This document shows positions 1 through 11,732 of a stretch of 64,000 nt of DNA, piece by piece. Origin of the DNA: Calliopum simillimum. Taxonomy: Eukaryota; Arthropoda; Insecta; Diptera; Lauxaniidae. Under the pieces are notes generated by a model. The model did no database searches and was not told the origin of the DNA. It saw only the letters and a program-made list of their open reading frames with translations. The stretch is taken from assembly GCA_951812925.1 (NCBI GenBank), contig OX638371.1, forward strand, positions 41,204,101 to 41,268,100, given 5' to 3'. Position 1 is the stretch's first letter, and every line of letters begins with the position of its first letter. The position numbers and the translations under genes are program-made.

Positions 1-900
1 ATTCTGTATTGCTTTGTTCCAGCTGTTGTCATGTTGATTGTTATTCTTGCATGCGAGTGAATGGATATATCTTAGTTCATATGACTACCTCAGTTTATAA
101 CATGTTCAATTGTCCGTCTATGTCTTTTTGTTTATTTGTTTGCTTTCAACTTTTATCTTGCCGAAATATTTTGGTTGAATCATCGTTTGAAAATGATTTG
201 CTTTTTTGGACTTTCCAATATGATTTGATGTTGCTTCCACACTTGATGTTCAAGCTTGGAGCAAAAACAGATTTGCTCAAACACTTGAAATCGTGTTTGG
301 CGTCAGTAGCGACTACGGAGGTTAATGAAGGCAAAACACTTACAGGATTTACATGTTTCAATTTGCACGTTTGTAAGGATAAGGCAAGCTGAAATACCAA
401 CAAAATGCACATTAATGTTGCAGTTGTGCTGGCAGTCGTCTTGTACTTTCCGACTAAGGATACATTCGACTGGTCTTTGAATGATAAGACAATAGTAACT
501 TCTTGCAACGAATGCAACGAATAAATCTGCTTAAGTGCTCTTCATTGATAGAGATTGCATTAAAATTTGAATTAAATATTACTGGTTTTATGATGGCAAG
601 GCTTACCATAACAACTATTATTTTCGAACCCAATGATTAAAGGTTTTATTTTGTATTTCAATTTAACGAGAATTTGAATACCAAAAATCGGTATTTTGTT
701 TTTGTTCAATAAGCGTCGGAAAAATCTCCGCTCCCATTTTATTCACTCATTTTTTTAAAGCAAACAGAATGAGAGAAGGTAAATATGCCGAACGTGCTAT
801 TTATTTCTTCTCCAGGAGCATAGGACATCCACATTCCTTCTCCATCGTACACGGTGGCTACTTAGATAATGTCTTCATCAGTCTCTCTCCTCAATTTTCC
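1..900. other. No recognisable gene
   Basis: AT-rich DNA. Two overlapping open frames on opposite strands (9-392 plus, 146-517 minus) show no family motif, and they are mirror images of the same low-complexity coding potential. Confidence 0.5.
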
Positions 901-1147
901 CTGAATTACGTTTTTCTTGTTCGACAGATCGTGCTACCTTAAGAGTTTCATGCCAATGCTAGCTAGCAGGCTTCCGTGGGTGATTTTCGCAATATATGAC
1001 ATATCAATTTCCATTTTCGTCAACTGTTTTCCATTGGATGATTCATTTAGAGGTTTTTTCTTCCTTGCTTTTTCAGATGACGCGTGGCTGGTGTCATGCT
1101 GTCATCAAATTTTTATTCAGTATTGTTTGAAAATTCATCATACAAAC

Positions 1148-1275
1148 CCTTACACCCCAGCAACGTCTCCAAATTCTGTGATGAATGTATTTCGAGCACT
1201 TCGAGCCACATATGGTGCGCATTGTCGTCCTTCCAAGCCCTTTATTGCCAATACCATCCACAAATTTGAGTCATT
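1148..1275 (+). pseudogene. Mariner-type transposase N-terminal helix-turn-helix relic
   Basis: One frame reads LTPQQRLQIL then stops. The adjoining frame reads NVFRALRATYGAHCRPSKPF and IANTIHKFES. Together these match the N-terminal helix-turn-helix of mariner/IS630-like transposases (family pattern: xFRALRxxYGRHNRPSxxTI, then a KFE segment). At least one frameshift and two stops are present, and no DDE domain follows. A longer open frame (917-1480) surrounds it but has no other support. Confidence 0.45.
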
Positions 1276-1480
1276 GGATTTTGACTTATTAGATGATACG
1301 ATGGATGATAAAATGGACCGGCAGAAGAAAAAACTTAAAGCTGAAAAGAAACTAAAAACTCTGTTGGACAATTATTGCACTTCCGTGGTAGGTATTTTCA
1401 AAAATTTTAATTCATCAATTTTGGCACAAATTTTTTTTTATTTTTCAAAAGTAAACAAAAACCAGCCCGTAGCTCTTTAG

Positions 1481-2620
1481 CAAGTCGTTCACTAACTTAG
1501 CTTACACTGTGATATTTAGCTCATCTGCCCCACCAGCTGTCCTTCGTGAATACCACTAGAATAAATTGTATCAACTTGTAAACAGTTTGAGAAAGCCGCC
1601 ATACAACAGTCAGAAAAAACAGCCAAAGTATTTTTTTTCTTAACAATGCTTTCAAATAATTTTTCGATACAGTGGCTAATTTTGAGATGGGCTTATAATT
1701 TGAAACAAGATTAGAATAAAGAATTAGAGACAATGTATTTCATTCACTTAAAATGCCTCTTTATTAAATAGATTATGTTTCAAAGTTCTTAACTTGTATC
1801 TTGAATTATAGCAAAAAAACCGTCTTTTGAATCAAAAAATTTCAACTGCTTTCAGGACTTCCAGAGAGTAAACTTTTCACTGTAGAGCAATGAAAAAAAA
1901 TCTCAAAATGTAGAAAATGAACTCCTTTCAAACATTTGAGCTGAATTACTACCAATAATTTAGTAGTTCTCAGAATAAGTCAAAAAACTGTAAAAAAACA
2001 CCTTGATTCAAGCCCCGGGTGGCCCATTTTTTCGTGGGTTTTGATCAAAATCAAGTATGCAGATGTCGAAAAAGTGCACCCTAATAAGGACTTATGGATA
2101 AGAGACAATGTATTTCATTGTTGTGAAAACGTTTCTCGTTAACATAGTATATTGATGCTCCGTTGGAAAAATTTGGAAGAAAATCACTCCTTTTTGTGAA
2201 AATTGAGATGGGATTGTTATTCCTACCTAAAGCAGACAACTTATTTTGAGTGAAAATCAGGAGATTCTTACCCAAATATTAGAAGTTTGATATTAAAATC
2301 AATTTAAGTAAAAATTCACCAAAATTTACAATTACAAAATTACAATTTTCAATTTATGTATTCAAAACACTTTTAATTATCTAAACACACGGTGTAGAAA
2401 TAACTAACTTAATAAATCGTCCACAATCGACATGCTTCCGTACTTTTTTGGACCAACATTAATCCTTTAAAGTCGTATTTTTTCTGAAATTCGGTCTACA
2501 CCCGGAAATCAGGAAATAATGCAGTAGTAGGTTCAATCAGGAGACCAGACTAAAAATCAGCAGTCTACTGAAAAAATCAGTGGAGTCGGTTGCTTTATTC
2601 ATACCTCAGATAAACTTTTA
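1481..2620. other. AT-rich stretch, nothing identified
   Basis: No motif-bearing frame or clear repeat boundary seen. A short GC-rich patch with gccccgggtggccc sits near 2013. Confidence 0.5.
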
Positions 2621-2727
2621 GGGGGTTATCGTGAATCAAGATTCCCGGGGAATTTTCTTAAACTGCAATATAGAATGCACGGCAGTCTACGAAAATTCCC
2701 CGGGAATCTTGATTCACGATAACCCCC
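2621..2727. mobile_element. Palindromic 107-bp MITE, copy 1
   Basis: Nearly perfect inverted repeat. GGGGGTTATCGTGAATCAAG begins the left arm and its reverse complement ends the right arm; arms of about 37 bp both contain TTCCCCGGGAAT, with a loop of about 33 bp. A second copy lies at 15386-15494. The flanks (cttTTA and GTAatg) do not give a clear target duplication. Confidence 0.85.
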
Positions 2728-2918
2728 GTAATGTTTTTTGTTATGATGTTTCCCAAGATATACTAAAATGAGGCAAAACTGTTCGTTTGTCACTATGACT
2801 AACGGGGCCTTAGAAAATTTCTTGTGGCATCTTAATAGGATATTCTAGAATTTTCGTCAACTTCGGTTTTTTCAAGCGCCATTTATCATCAAGTTCAGAT
2901 TTCAGGTGATATCCATTA

Positions 2919-4048
2919 GGGGCTGTCCATAAAGGACGTCACGGTTTTTCAGACGCCACCTCCTCCATGTCACAAATGCTCACATTTTAACACACCCCTC
3001 CCCCCCTATGTCACGTCAAAATATTAAAATCGAAAATTACAGCAGTAAAAACAAATGGAATCATAGCGATTAATAGAAAGATTTCAAAAATAACAATAAA
3101 TTACGAGTCGGAAGAATTTTCTTTCAAATCTCTTGCCACGGATTTTCAAAATATATATGTGCTGAATCAATCGTTTCCGATCCTCCGTTATCCTCTTTTT
3201 CCTTAGGAATATCTGCTAAGCCAGTCAAAACTAAATCTTCGTCTAACCAATTCACATTTTCGTCGGTTAAGATAGCCATCCATTCTCTTTGTTACTGCTC
3301 TGAAGGGTCGAATTTTTGGCAATTCATTACTCGACTTCTTGTTCTTCCCATGTTAAGATGGCTTTAATCCAAACCCTGCCGCTATAGCCGTTTTATAAGA
3401 TTTCATGATGTCATCTTAGATCGGCCATAACTTTTCAAGGAAAAATCGTTCAGGCTATTTATTAGAAAGGGAAAGAGCAAAATATTCTACGGGATATAGC
3501 AAAAAAATCCTTGCGTCCTGGAACTTAGTTTGAAAAACAGCTAAAACGTCGTTTTTTAAATCTTCGAAACCCAGTTGAAGTAGAGGGATTCTGTGGCCAG
3601 TTTTGGAATCAGCAAAACGAAATCCATTGGAATCGTTTTTTCAAACTAGGGAAAATTCATGTTCCAGGTCTGTCAACATGTTTTTAAAATGGTTTTTTTG
3701 TTCATTATTTTTATATGGTGTGAAGTTCGGTAAATTTGTGCACATATTTGTATAGAAAAAAGGTTAAACTTCCGTTTGGTTCATATTTCTTTTTGACCAT
3801 GTACATAATTAGAGTGGACTATGGAATGGAAAATAGGAAACATGTCAAATTCTCGACTCCAGATTTTTTTGGACTGACGGGCAAAATGAATCGAATGGAA
3901 TTGGAAAGTTTTCGGCTGTAAAGTTACTCAACTGGAAATATTATTCCGGACGTCCCATTTTCATGAACCCCTCCCCACTCCCTGTCACATTTTGCTAGAC
4001 CCCCCTCCCCCTTCCCTTCAAGCCGTGACGTCCTTTATGGACGGCCCC
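2919..4048. mobile_element. 1130-bp TIR element with TTA target duplication
   Basis: The left end GGGGCTGTCCATAAAGGACG matches the reverse complement of the right end (GGGGCCGTCCATAAAGGACG) and the match continues into TCACGG. Both sides are flanked by TTA (2916-2918 and 4049-4051). C-rich tracts (cccctccccc) lie just inside both ends. The TWA-type duplication suggests the PIF/Harbinger superfamily; IS4EU/ISL2EU-type elements are an alternative. No transposase is recognisable, so it appears non-autonomous. Confidence 0.85.
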
Positions 4049-4051
4049 TTA

Positions 4052-6353
4052 GTTTAATTATTTACATAAGAATATGCAGACTATTCAAATCAAGAGTTAC
4101 TTTAGAAACATTCTCAAGGAATGGCACTAGGTCATAGCTTGCTCATTATAATATGTTGCATTTTTTGCTATAAATTTGAAATGCTTTGAATAGTCATAAG
4201 TATTATACGTGTTCTTGACACGTTTCCCTTCGACCTTACTGAAATATTGTTACCATCCATGCAGATTAGATTTCTTAGGAATTTGTAAATATCTTAAGTC
4301 CTCTGTACATGTGCGGAATCTTGTATCTGTTTTCCTTCGAGATCACATTCCTTTTAAATTCTTCCACGTTTCGTTACTCAATCAGAGATTTCATTCCTTA
4401 GTAGTGACCTAATCTGAATCGTTTGGGTTTGTGCAAAATGTTTTGATTACTGTGCGAGTTTTGCTGAATAATCGATGAGCTACCAATAGTTGCTGATAAT
4501 TGATCGAAGATACTCGCATGTCGGAAAGGGTAGAGTTATTGAACAATTCTATGGAGAGCGGAATTTATTTTTTGCACATTACTTTTTTATATATTCACAA
4601 TAGCGATATGAAGCATTATGAATGAAATATTAAGAAAAAAATCAAATTTTATAATCCCACCTGCAACGGCACTCATGTACTCGTAAATACCCTTACAGTT
4701 CTTTTTGAAGAAAAAAGGCGACAACAACAAGAACGAATGGTAAACAACAACTTTTATAAAAGCAAAAACCAATCAAAATCGTACATCATCAGACTGTGAG
4801 TATCTGCTTTGATCAGACGATGACTCTACCCGTACTTGTGTTTGTGCATCCGAAAGGTAAACAGTTATTTATTGCTTTCGTAGAACAACTTCAACTTCGA
4901 CAACAAAAACGAAGGAAACTACAATAACAACAACAAAAAATAGTAACAATGATGGAAGCCACAAATAGCAACATTGTTTGACAACCTACCTCAGGGCTGT
5001 AAACAAATGAATAAGGATTCCTTAAGCGGGTAAGACGTATTTCGTAATCCTCAAATAGGATGATCGTAGTATACTGAATGGTTCATTGACTTGAAGAAAT
5101 AAAAGTTTTTGTCTTCATTTTTATTTGTATTTTTCTTATTTGTTTGTTTGTTTGTTTCGTGTTTCATAGTTTCAAACGAAGAACGGTAGGCAAACAACGA
5201 AAAAATCAAAAAAAAAAAAAAAAGAAAACATTTACATTTTAACAAAAGAGTCGCATAATGAAATCCTCACTTAGACGCACTTCGATGAGGCAGCAATTTT
5301 CAGTTTGAAAATCCTTAACCTTCCAGATTGTGATTTTACCTCATCCCAAAAGAGCTACGGCAACAGCGCACAGTGTTTCATGAAGTCAAACCCCATACCG
5401 ATAACTTTTAACTACAATTTGTACAAAAACAATTCACTGTGCATTATCTCGAAATCGAAATACGCAAATGATGCCAAACAGAAAGAAAAAATAAATGGGA
5501 AAAATAAATTGTGTTGAATTAGTTCAATTTGAATCTCACGCATCATAAAGCAGTCCTCACTATCGAGTTCACCAATGGCCGTGCCATCGTCGCACACACA
5601 CGCCCACATCATTAAGGAAATTCACCGTTACAAATGTTGGTCGTTTGTCGCGTTCAACACGTGTTTCTTAACTGCTACAGCACGCGTCCTGCCAAATGAG
5701 AAAAGAAGTGTAGCGAACTCTTGTAAATCGCCTCATTTCCATATGCTGACCATTAACACCTTGGCTAATGGAAAATTTCTCCACGCAGGATTTAGCCGTA
5801 AATCAAATGTCTTAAATGTAAATGGGAGTGTGCGCTTGTTTGGCATCTGCAGTGAGTGTTTTATTACAATTAGAATACGCAAAAGATGTTCATAAATTCA
5901 ATATACTACGCATGGGTGTCAGTTAATAGTTTTCAAACAGTGTAGCTCAGTACTTTGTATTTTTTTTGTTCCCAAGTGGAAAAAAAGGGTTCAAAATTCT
6001 TTCTGAAGTGCATCTTTTTCAGTCATAAGCGCTTCGGCTCCGTAATACCCGTGCTTTCTTCTTAACATTGCATGCCCTAAGATGTAGCTTATCATGACCT
6101 TCTGATAATTATAATGTTGCGCTAAGCGTTTTTTATAAAAAGAGGTAACAAAAATCCGCACAAGTCAAGCACTGATAGCTTTAATGAATGTCTAGCATTT
6201 CAGTAACAGGGCTATGAAAACCGCACCAACTGCTGTCTTGGAAATAGCACCTTTACATCTGGAGATTAGGAAGGAAACGCCGAGGTTCTAACTATCCAAC
6301 ATACCGCCCGAGAGAAGGAGCTAAGCAGCAACGACCTCGATTCGGGATTTCCC
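4052..6353. other. No recognisable gene
   Basis: AT-rich DNA with short CAACAA, (TTTG)n (about 5140-5160) and A-tract repeats. The open frame at 5575-5895 has no family support and is bounded by low-complexity sequence. Confidence 0.45.
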
Positions 6354-6475
6354 ACAGAACACTGCCCAGTTAGGAAATATCTCCCCAGCATTGGATTAGT
6401 CCAGAATGAATTTTGTAGATTCTGTAATGAGGAAGGGGTAACTGCAAAGCATATTCGATGTCACTGTGACAGTAA
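6354..6475 (+). pseudogene. LINE (LOA/jockey-like) ORF2 C-terminal fragment
   Basis: The frame reads HCPVRKYLPSIGLVQNEFCR then FCNEEGVTAKHIRCHC. This is the CCHC-type finger and preceding GHCPxRxHxxxxG motif at the C-terminus of LOA/R1/jockey LINE polyproteins. The finger ligands (CxxC, H, C) are all present, but nothing of the reverse transcriptase remains nearby. Confidence 0.75.
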
Positions 6476-6995
6476 GTTATATACAGACTTTGATACTTTT
6501 CTATCGCGAACCCTCTAGTTCTGAGGTGGGCCCCCATTGTACATACTGACATTCATTAGTACCATACGTCCATGGTCTGACCTCTAATAAAGTTTCGTCA
6601 GGCTTAGCACAATAGGCCGCGGTCATTTGGCGACTGGAACAATCACCCGTTCTGTTATTCAAGCATCGTTTAATAACAAACTTATAAGCACACGAGGCTA
6701 CGTACCTCCGTGTTGTACGTGTATGTACATGTTTTGTACTTTTGCTCAAATCAGAATTTAATAATCGTACGTTTCCTGCAATCTTTCAAAAAATCATGAT
6801 GAACGCGCTTGTAAATTTTCACGCTTTAAAAGTGCATTGTTAAGAAGCGCTTGAAATATTCCCCAATGGGTACGCACAATAACACACGTGGTGTGCGTTT
6901 GTAGTGCCTAGTTACCACTATCTTGCTTAGCCAAACCAAAAAACAGCGTTCGCACTGGCTCATTTGGTTCATTTTATGATATATGGTTAATTACC

Positions 6996-7090
6996 ATCTA
7001 CAAAATTCATTCTGGACCAATCCAATGCTGGAGAGATCTTTCCTAACTCGGCAGTGTCTTGAGGGAAATCCGGAATTGGGGTCATTCCTT
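6996..7090 (-). pseudogene. Second, inverted LINE C-terminal fragment
   Basis: On the minus strand the frame reads RHCRVRKDLSSIGLVQNEFC and then breaks. It matches the fragment at 6354-6475 base for base over about 75 positions with scattered changes, so the two form a large inverted repeat separated by about 0.5 kb of unrelated DNA. Confidence 0.7.
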
Positions 7091-7319
7091 TCCCAGGCAT
7101 TTCTGCTGGGGGATGTTATTTAGAAGTTGTGCAGAAAGTTGTATCAGGGTATCTCCAAAATTTTAATGTGACAGACCTACCCCCTATCTGCCCCCGTTTT
7201 GGGGTCCTCCCACAAAAAACTCAAAAAATTAGGAAAAATTTCTAAAAATAGTTCAAAGCTACCCCGTGGTGACCCCTGGAGAAGCAAAATGTGTGACCAT
7301 GTTCTATCATTTTTTCCTC

Positions 7320-7640
7320 CTTCCTACACACAGGGTATATTCCGTTTGTTATGCAGTAGAGGGGTCATGATAGTTATGGAAAAGTAAGTATATAGATTCT
7401 TGATCAGCGTCACCACTTGAGTCGATATAGCCATGTCCGTCTTTCGGTCTATCTGTCCGTGGAAATCATTTTAATATTTTTTACAAGCAAGATAACTCGA
7501 TGACACTTCCTCCATCGTCAAAGCTATCTCGTTGGATTGAAAATAAGTGAAATTTGTCGACAGACACGCCTAATGACCATACAAAAAAAAAAAAAAACAT
7601 TTAAATGTTGCATCGTTGGGTATTAAATTTTTGACCAAGC
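7320..7640 (+). mobile_element. DINE-1/Helitron-like repeat, copy A (no internal tandem units)
   Basis: It starts with cacacagggtatattccg and carries the family block tcttgatcagcgtcacc followed by gagtcgatatagccatgtcc and tctgtccg. It closes with gggtattaaatttttgacca, like the right ends of the copies at 11733 and 21778. The internal gccacgccctcttgtccga units are missing. A CACAGTG-ended element abuts its right end. Confidence 0.65.
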
Positions 7641-7645
7641 CAACG

Positions 7646-8698
7646 CACAGTGCGAAATTTTCAGAGTCTAGCGGAACTTTATTCATATCTCAGCACATAT
7701 AGCAGTTATAGTTATGAAACTTAATACTTGGATATATATTTAGTTGGCAAAACACCATGCAAAAATTAAGGGGGATCATAGAAGGGGTTATTATACCCCC
7801 CATATATGGAAACGCTTAAAACGTTGTATTTCTGCTCCCGTACCAGATATCGCTATGAAACTTGATAGATATAACCATTTTCTTATCAAAACACCATAAA
7901 AACTGAAGGGGGTAAGACAAGGGGCATTTGCTGTTTTTTGCATTTTTATTCAGAAATGCTTCTAAATTTCAAGAGAATTCCCTCTACCTTTTTCGTATAT
8001 TATAAGCAAGCGTACGAATAGTTACCTTAAAACTATGAAGTGTGTCAGATGTTAGTGTTGGTGAGCCTATTTTTTCCAAAACAAAACCAACGATGGCGTC
8101 CAATGTCGGTTTTTTCTGAAATTTCGGTGTTATATGAAATTTCCAAAGACATTCTGGAAAAGGTTTAGTTTAAAAGAGGATCACAAAATATCGCATAAGA
8201 TGTTTTGTGTTTCCAGTAGAGGATAAGCCTAGCTTTCAAATTTTGTACGTTTCAAAATGGCAATTTATGGTAACACCTTTTAAAGTATCCAATGAAGTTG
8301 AAAATGTAAATCTTATGAACTTCTTAAAAAGCACAATTTTCACAAACAAATCACACACGAGTAAGAAAAGATTCTGCAATTATTTGATTGCCAATAAGTG
8401 ACAATTTTATTAAAAAATAAATGAAAAAATTTTCGCGGCCTACCGACTTACCGTTTTTATGTACCAATCTATAAACTAAAACAAATCGAAAAGCTTTCTA
8501 TAGTCAAAAAGTATGAATGAAAAAGTAATGCAAGTTTCAGGTAAATTTTGCAGTTGTTTCACAGGGTTATTCAACAAACTGAGTATGAGGTTTTTGAGGT
8601 GGGATATTAAGCTACCGAAATAACGAATAATCTGATGCGTTTTATGTATTTCAAAAATTTAATAAAGTTCCGCTAAACCTCCCAAATTTCGCACTGTG
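7646..8698. mobile_element. Transib-like TIR element with CACAGTG ends and 5-bp duplication
   Basis: Left end CACAGTGCGAAATTT and the reverse complement of the right end CACAGTGCGAAATTT agree exactly, and after a short divergent stretch both continue TAGCGGAACTTTATT. Flanks are CAACG (7641-7645 and 8699-8703), a 5-bp target duplication. Transib elements, the relatives of RAG1, typically have CACWRTG ends and 5-bp duplications. The 1053-bp interior has no transposase-like frame, so it would be non-autonomous. Confidence 0.7.
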
Positions 8699-8703
8699 CA
8701 ACG

Positions 8704-10110
8704 GTAACATTGTTACTAGTTATATATTGGTCTTAAACTCTTCATAATCTGATGAGCAAGTGCAATTTGGACGTTTTTTCTTTGTGTAAGGGGGTCGAAA
8801 AATGCATGTGCACTGTAGAATATGTGCTTTGCACTCACTAAAGCCCCGCATTAGAGTTGACGTTATGTCGGCGTTTGACGCTATCAATTTTTTTTTATCT
8901 CGTGTCTGTGCTTCGTTCTTTTCCTGCCAGAAGCTTTTCTGTTCCTAGAATTGGGCTTGCATTGTTTTAAGAAGGAGCCTCTTGTTCCCAAATCGTCCTT
9001 CTATGCTTTCAGTATTCTGGAGCGTCTTGGTTGTTGTCTTCAACATTCCTTGTTTCAATCCTTCTTAAAGTAGTGGGCAAAACTTTGTTGCTAAATCTAA
9101 GAAATGTTTATAACAGTTTCTGAGGAATACTTAAACGTTATCCTTGACAAAATTCTAACTAGGAGTAACTAAGTTTGATAAAACTGTTAAAGTGCCAATA
9201 GTCAATCATGCTTCATTAGCTGTATGCTTCATAAGTTAAAACGATCTATAGAAAAACTTTTTTGAGTGCCACCTGGGCTCCGGTGGGTCACACGACACTT
9301 ACACTTTTTCAACTTATGGTTAAGAAAGAAGTAGCATATGCAGCTCGCAGACAACCTCAATGATAAAACTTAAAAACCGGGGTCATCTTGTTCAATTATG
9401 GATTTAAAAAAGAAGGCGTCAGTACTCGAGCATGCGCTAAGAGCAGTTCAAATGAGAAAAACAGCATATGTTTTAGAAAATGCATAAGTAGAGGCACCTC
9501 CGATACCGAGTTATGTATGTGTTCACTGAGACAGTCAGTCAACTCTAAAATCTCCAATGGCTACTATTAAGGAAAATCCAAGTCATTCCTCATTTGTACA
9601 ATTTAGTACAAGCAAATCTCAGTAGAGTTTATTAATTTTTGCATAATTCGTTTATGAGAATAAGTAAATTATTTAAGAAAGGAATATATGATGTTAAATT
9701 GCTCAGATGTTTTTCACTATTTGAATCTACATACTTTAGTATTCCAATATATCGTAATCTACCCCAAAGTCAAATGTTTCTTATCATCGTATTGCATTCC
9801 TTTTTCTACAAAGGCAAGGGTATGGGTAAAACTGTTTTGAATATTTTCCCAAAAATTGAATTATTGAATAATTTTCAAAATTGAATTCGAAGCTTTGAAA
9901 TCCTTTCCATCAATCTACAAAATATCAAAACTGTATTAGATATGAGGGCGGTAGGCGATACTTTACTGTTGTACAAGTACATGTTGCCATTCCACTTAAG
10001 TGGCGTCGGGTTGAAGATACTCACTCATATTTACTTACTTTGCATTAGGGGGAAACATTATAATTCCTTCTTTTATCCACAAGCAACATTCAAATGAATT
10101 TGAAACAAGA
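8704..10110. other. No recognisable gene
   Basis: Short frames only (for example 9388-9570 and 9639-9884), without family motifs. Could be intergenic or old repeat DNA. Confidence 0.45.
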
Positions 10111-10114
10111 GAGG

Positions 10115-10211
10115 GTTGTTGTTGTTGTTGTCGTTGTTTGTGTTATTGTTGTGGTGGTGGTGGTGGTGATGGTGGTAGTGGTGGTGATGGTGGTAGTGGT
10201 GGTGATGGTAA
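10115..10211 (+). repeat. (GTT)n/(GGT)n compound microsatellite
   Basis: Runs of GTT change into GGT with interspersed GAT and AGT triplets. The apparent poly-Val frame across it is a by-product of the triplet repeat. Confidence 0.9.
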
Positions 10212-11039
10212 AGGTTTCGTATTACCCACAATACAACACAAAAACTCCCACTAGGCAGAGCTTCAGAACTTATTAGTGTCTATAGTACGGCATTGCCAGC
10301 GAGTGAGAAAAGTTTTTTCTCTTAGTTCTCCAAAGTACAAAACGATTAAGCCAACGAAGGGTTGCCCCAATCCAATCCAAATGCCAGAATGCTGTATGAC
10401 AGTTTTTATAATTGAATATTCAACTATTCCAAATATGTTTACAAGATTGTTAACTTCCCTTAATGAGTTTTGAATGATGAATTAATAGAAAAAATATGTA
10501 AGAGGCTTAATAAGTGTTCTTCCTTTTCACAGTCGTCTTATTTTAACTCAACAAAAATCACCCCCAAAAGTCCTGAGAAATCCTTTCGTTGGCTTTAAGT
10601 GGATTCTTGTAGATGATATGAAATTCATTATGTATATTCTCCATTTACATATATCTAAATTGTTTTACATGTTGAAATAATATCTTCCTGAATAATTTGA
10701 GTAGTAAATAAGGACCACATGGGATAAAGTATAAATTTTGTGAAACATTTATTCAAATTGTAAGTAAGGAAAAATAAAAAGATCTGAGAGTTTATTCAAC
10801 GCAATTCTGACAAATTCGGTTTTTGTATGCAAATGTACATGACATAATGTTGATGAAACTATTTCCTTTCACTCTCTGAATGACATGTACTACAGAAAAA
10901 TACATCTGAGTACTAAGCATCGCTTTGCTCGAATTAAGTATTAGATGAAATGAGAATCATCGAGTGATCTCAAAAGTTTTGAAATGGCACAATACATTGA
11001 GCAACCACGTGAAATTATAATCGGGTCTCTGTAGTCCGT
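10212..11039. other. AT-rich stretch, nothing identified
   Basis: No coding motif or repeat boundary was found between the microsatellite and the Tc1 relic. Confidence 0.45.
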
Positions 11040-11470
11040 TTTTAAGGAATGATAACTTCGCAGGGCGACTCAGTTGTTTTTTCTTCAAGTGAACCTATGC
11101 CTTGCCTAAAGAGAGAGAGAGTGAATTGGGTGTCATATATTGCCACTCCTCTTGGAATACCTACTTGCTGTAATTGTTCCCGGTTAGTTAAAGTGATTTT
11201 CTTAGATTCCTTTGCAAAATATCCCAAAGATGTTTGATGGGATTTAAATCTGGTGATTGGGGAGGATGTAGGAGCACAGACTTAAAGTTAAAAACCATAA
11301 GCCTACGAATAATAACAGAACTACGTTAAGGGATATTATCTTGAAACGCCATAAAATTGTTGCCGAGCCTTAATTTCTCAGCTATGAGCTTTGAATATTC
11401 TTTGTGTAAGTGTTGGATTTTATCCATATAAAATGTCGCCCATTTGAGTCAAAAAATTCTACAATTTTGC
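11040..11470 (-). pseudogene. Tc1-like transposase C-terminal relic
   Basis: The minus strand reads QSPDLNPIKHLWDILQ, the conserved C-terminal block of Tc1 transposases (SPDLNPIENLWD), preceded by degraded LGNNFMAFQDN-type sequence that contains the second catalytic Asp. The third acidic catalytic residue (the Glu in NPIE) is Lys here, and stops and frameshifts occur on both sides. Confidence 0.75.
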
Positions 11471-11732
11471 GCCTTTGTTTACATATTCCTTGTTAAAATT
11501 AAGAACAAAGTAAAATTTGTGCTAAATAAAATCGAGCTTGGAAGTTTAACTTGATTTAAGCGACAAAAACCGGATAACATCATAAAATAATAGCAGCCAT
11601 TGACCAGTATTTCGTTTAAGATTACTATAGCTGCCATAAAGAAAAAGTTGAAACGTACCTGAAAACTATGGTACTGATTCTCCGCAAATCTATACGCCTC
11701 TTAAAATTTGACATTTGATCGATGGTTATTTT

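Noticed and set aside
5575..5895. 106-codon plus-strand frame
   Set aside because: No family signature, no neighbouring splice-consistent exons.
7646..7652. CACAGTG as a genuine V(D)J recombination signal
   Set aside because: No nonamer (ACAAAAACC type) at 12 or 23 bases and no antigen-receptor context; the heptamer match is better explained by transposon ends.
10094..10276. Poly-valine frame
   Set aside because: It is the GTT/GGT microsatellite in translation.
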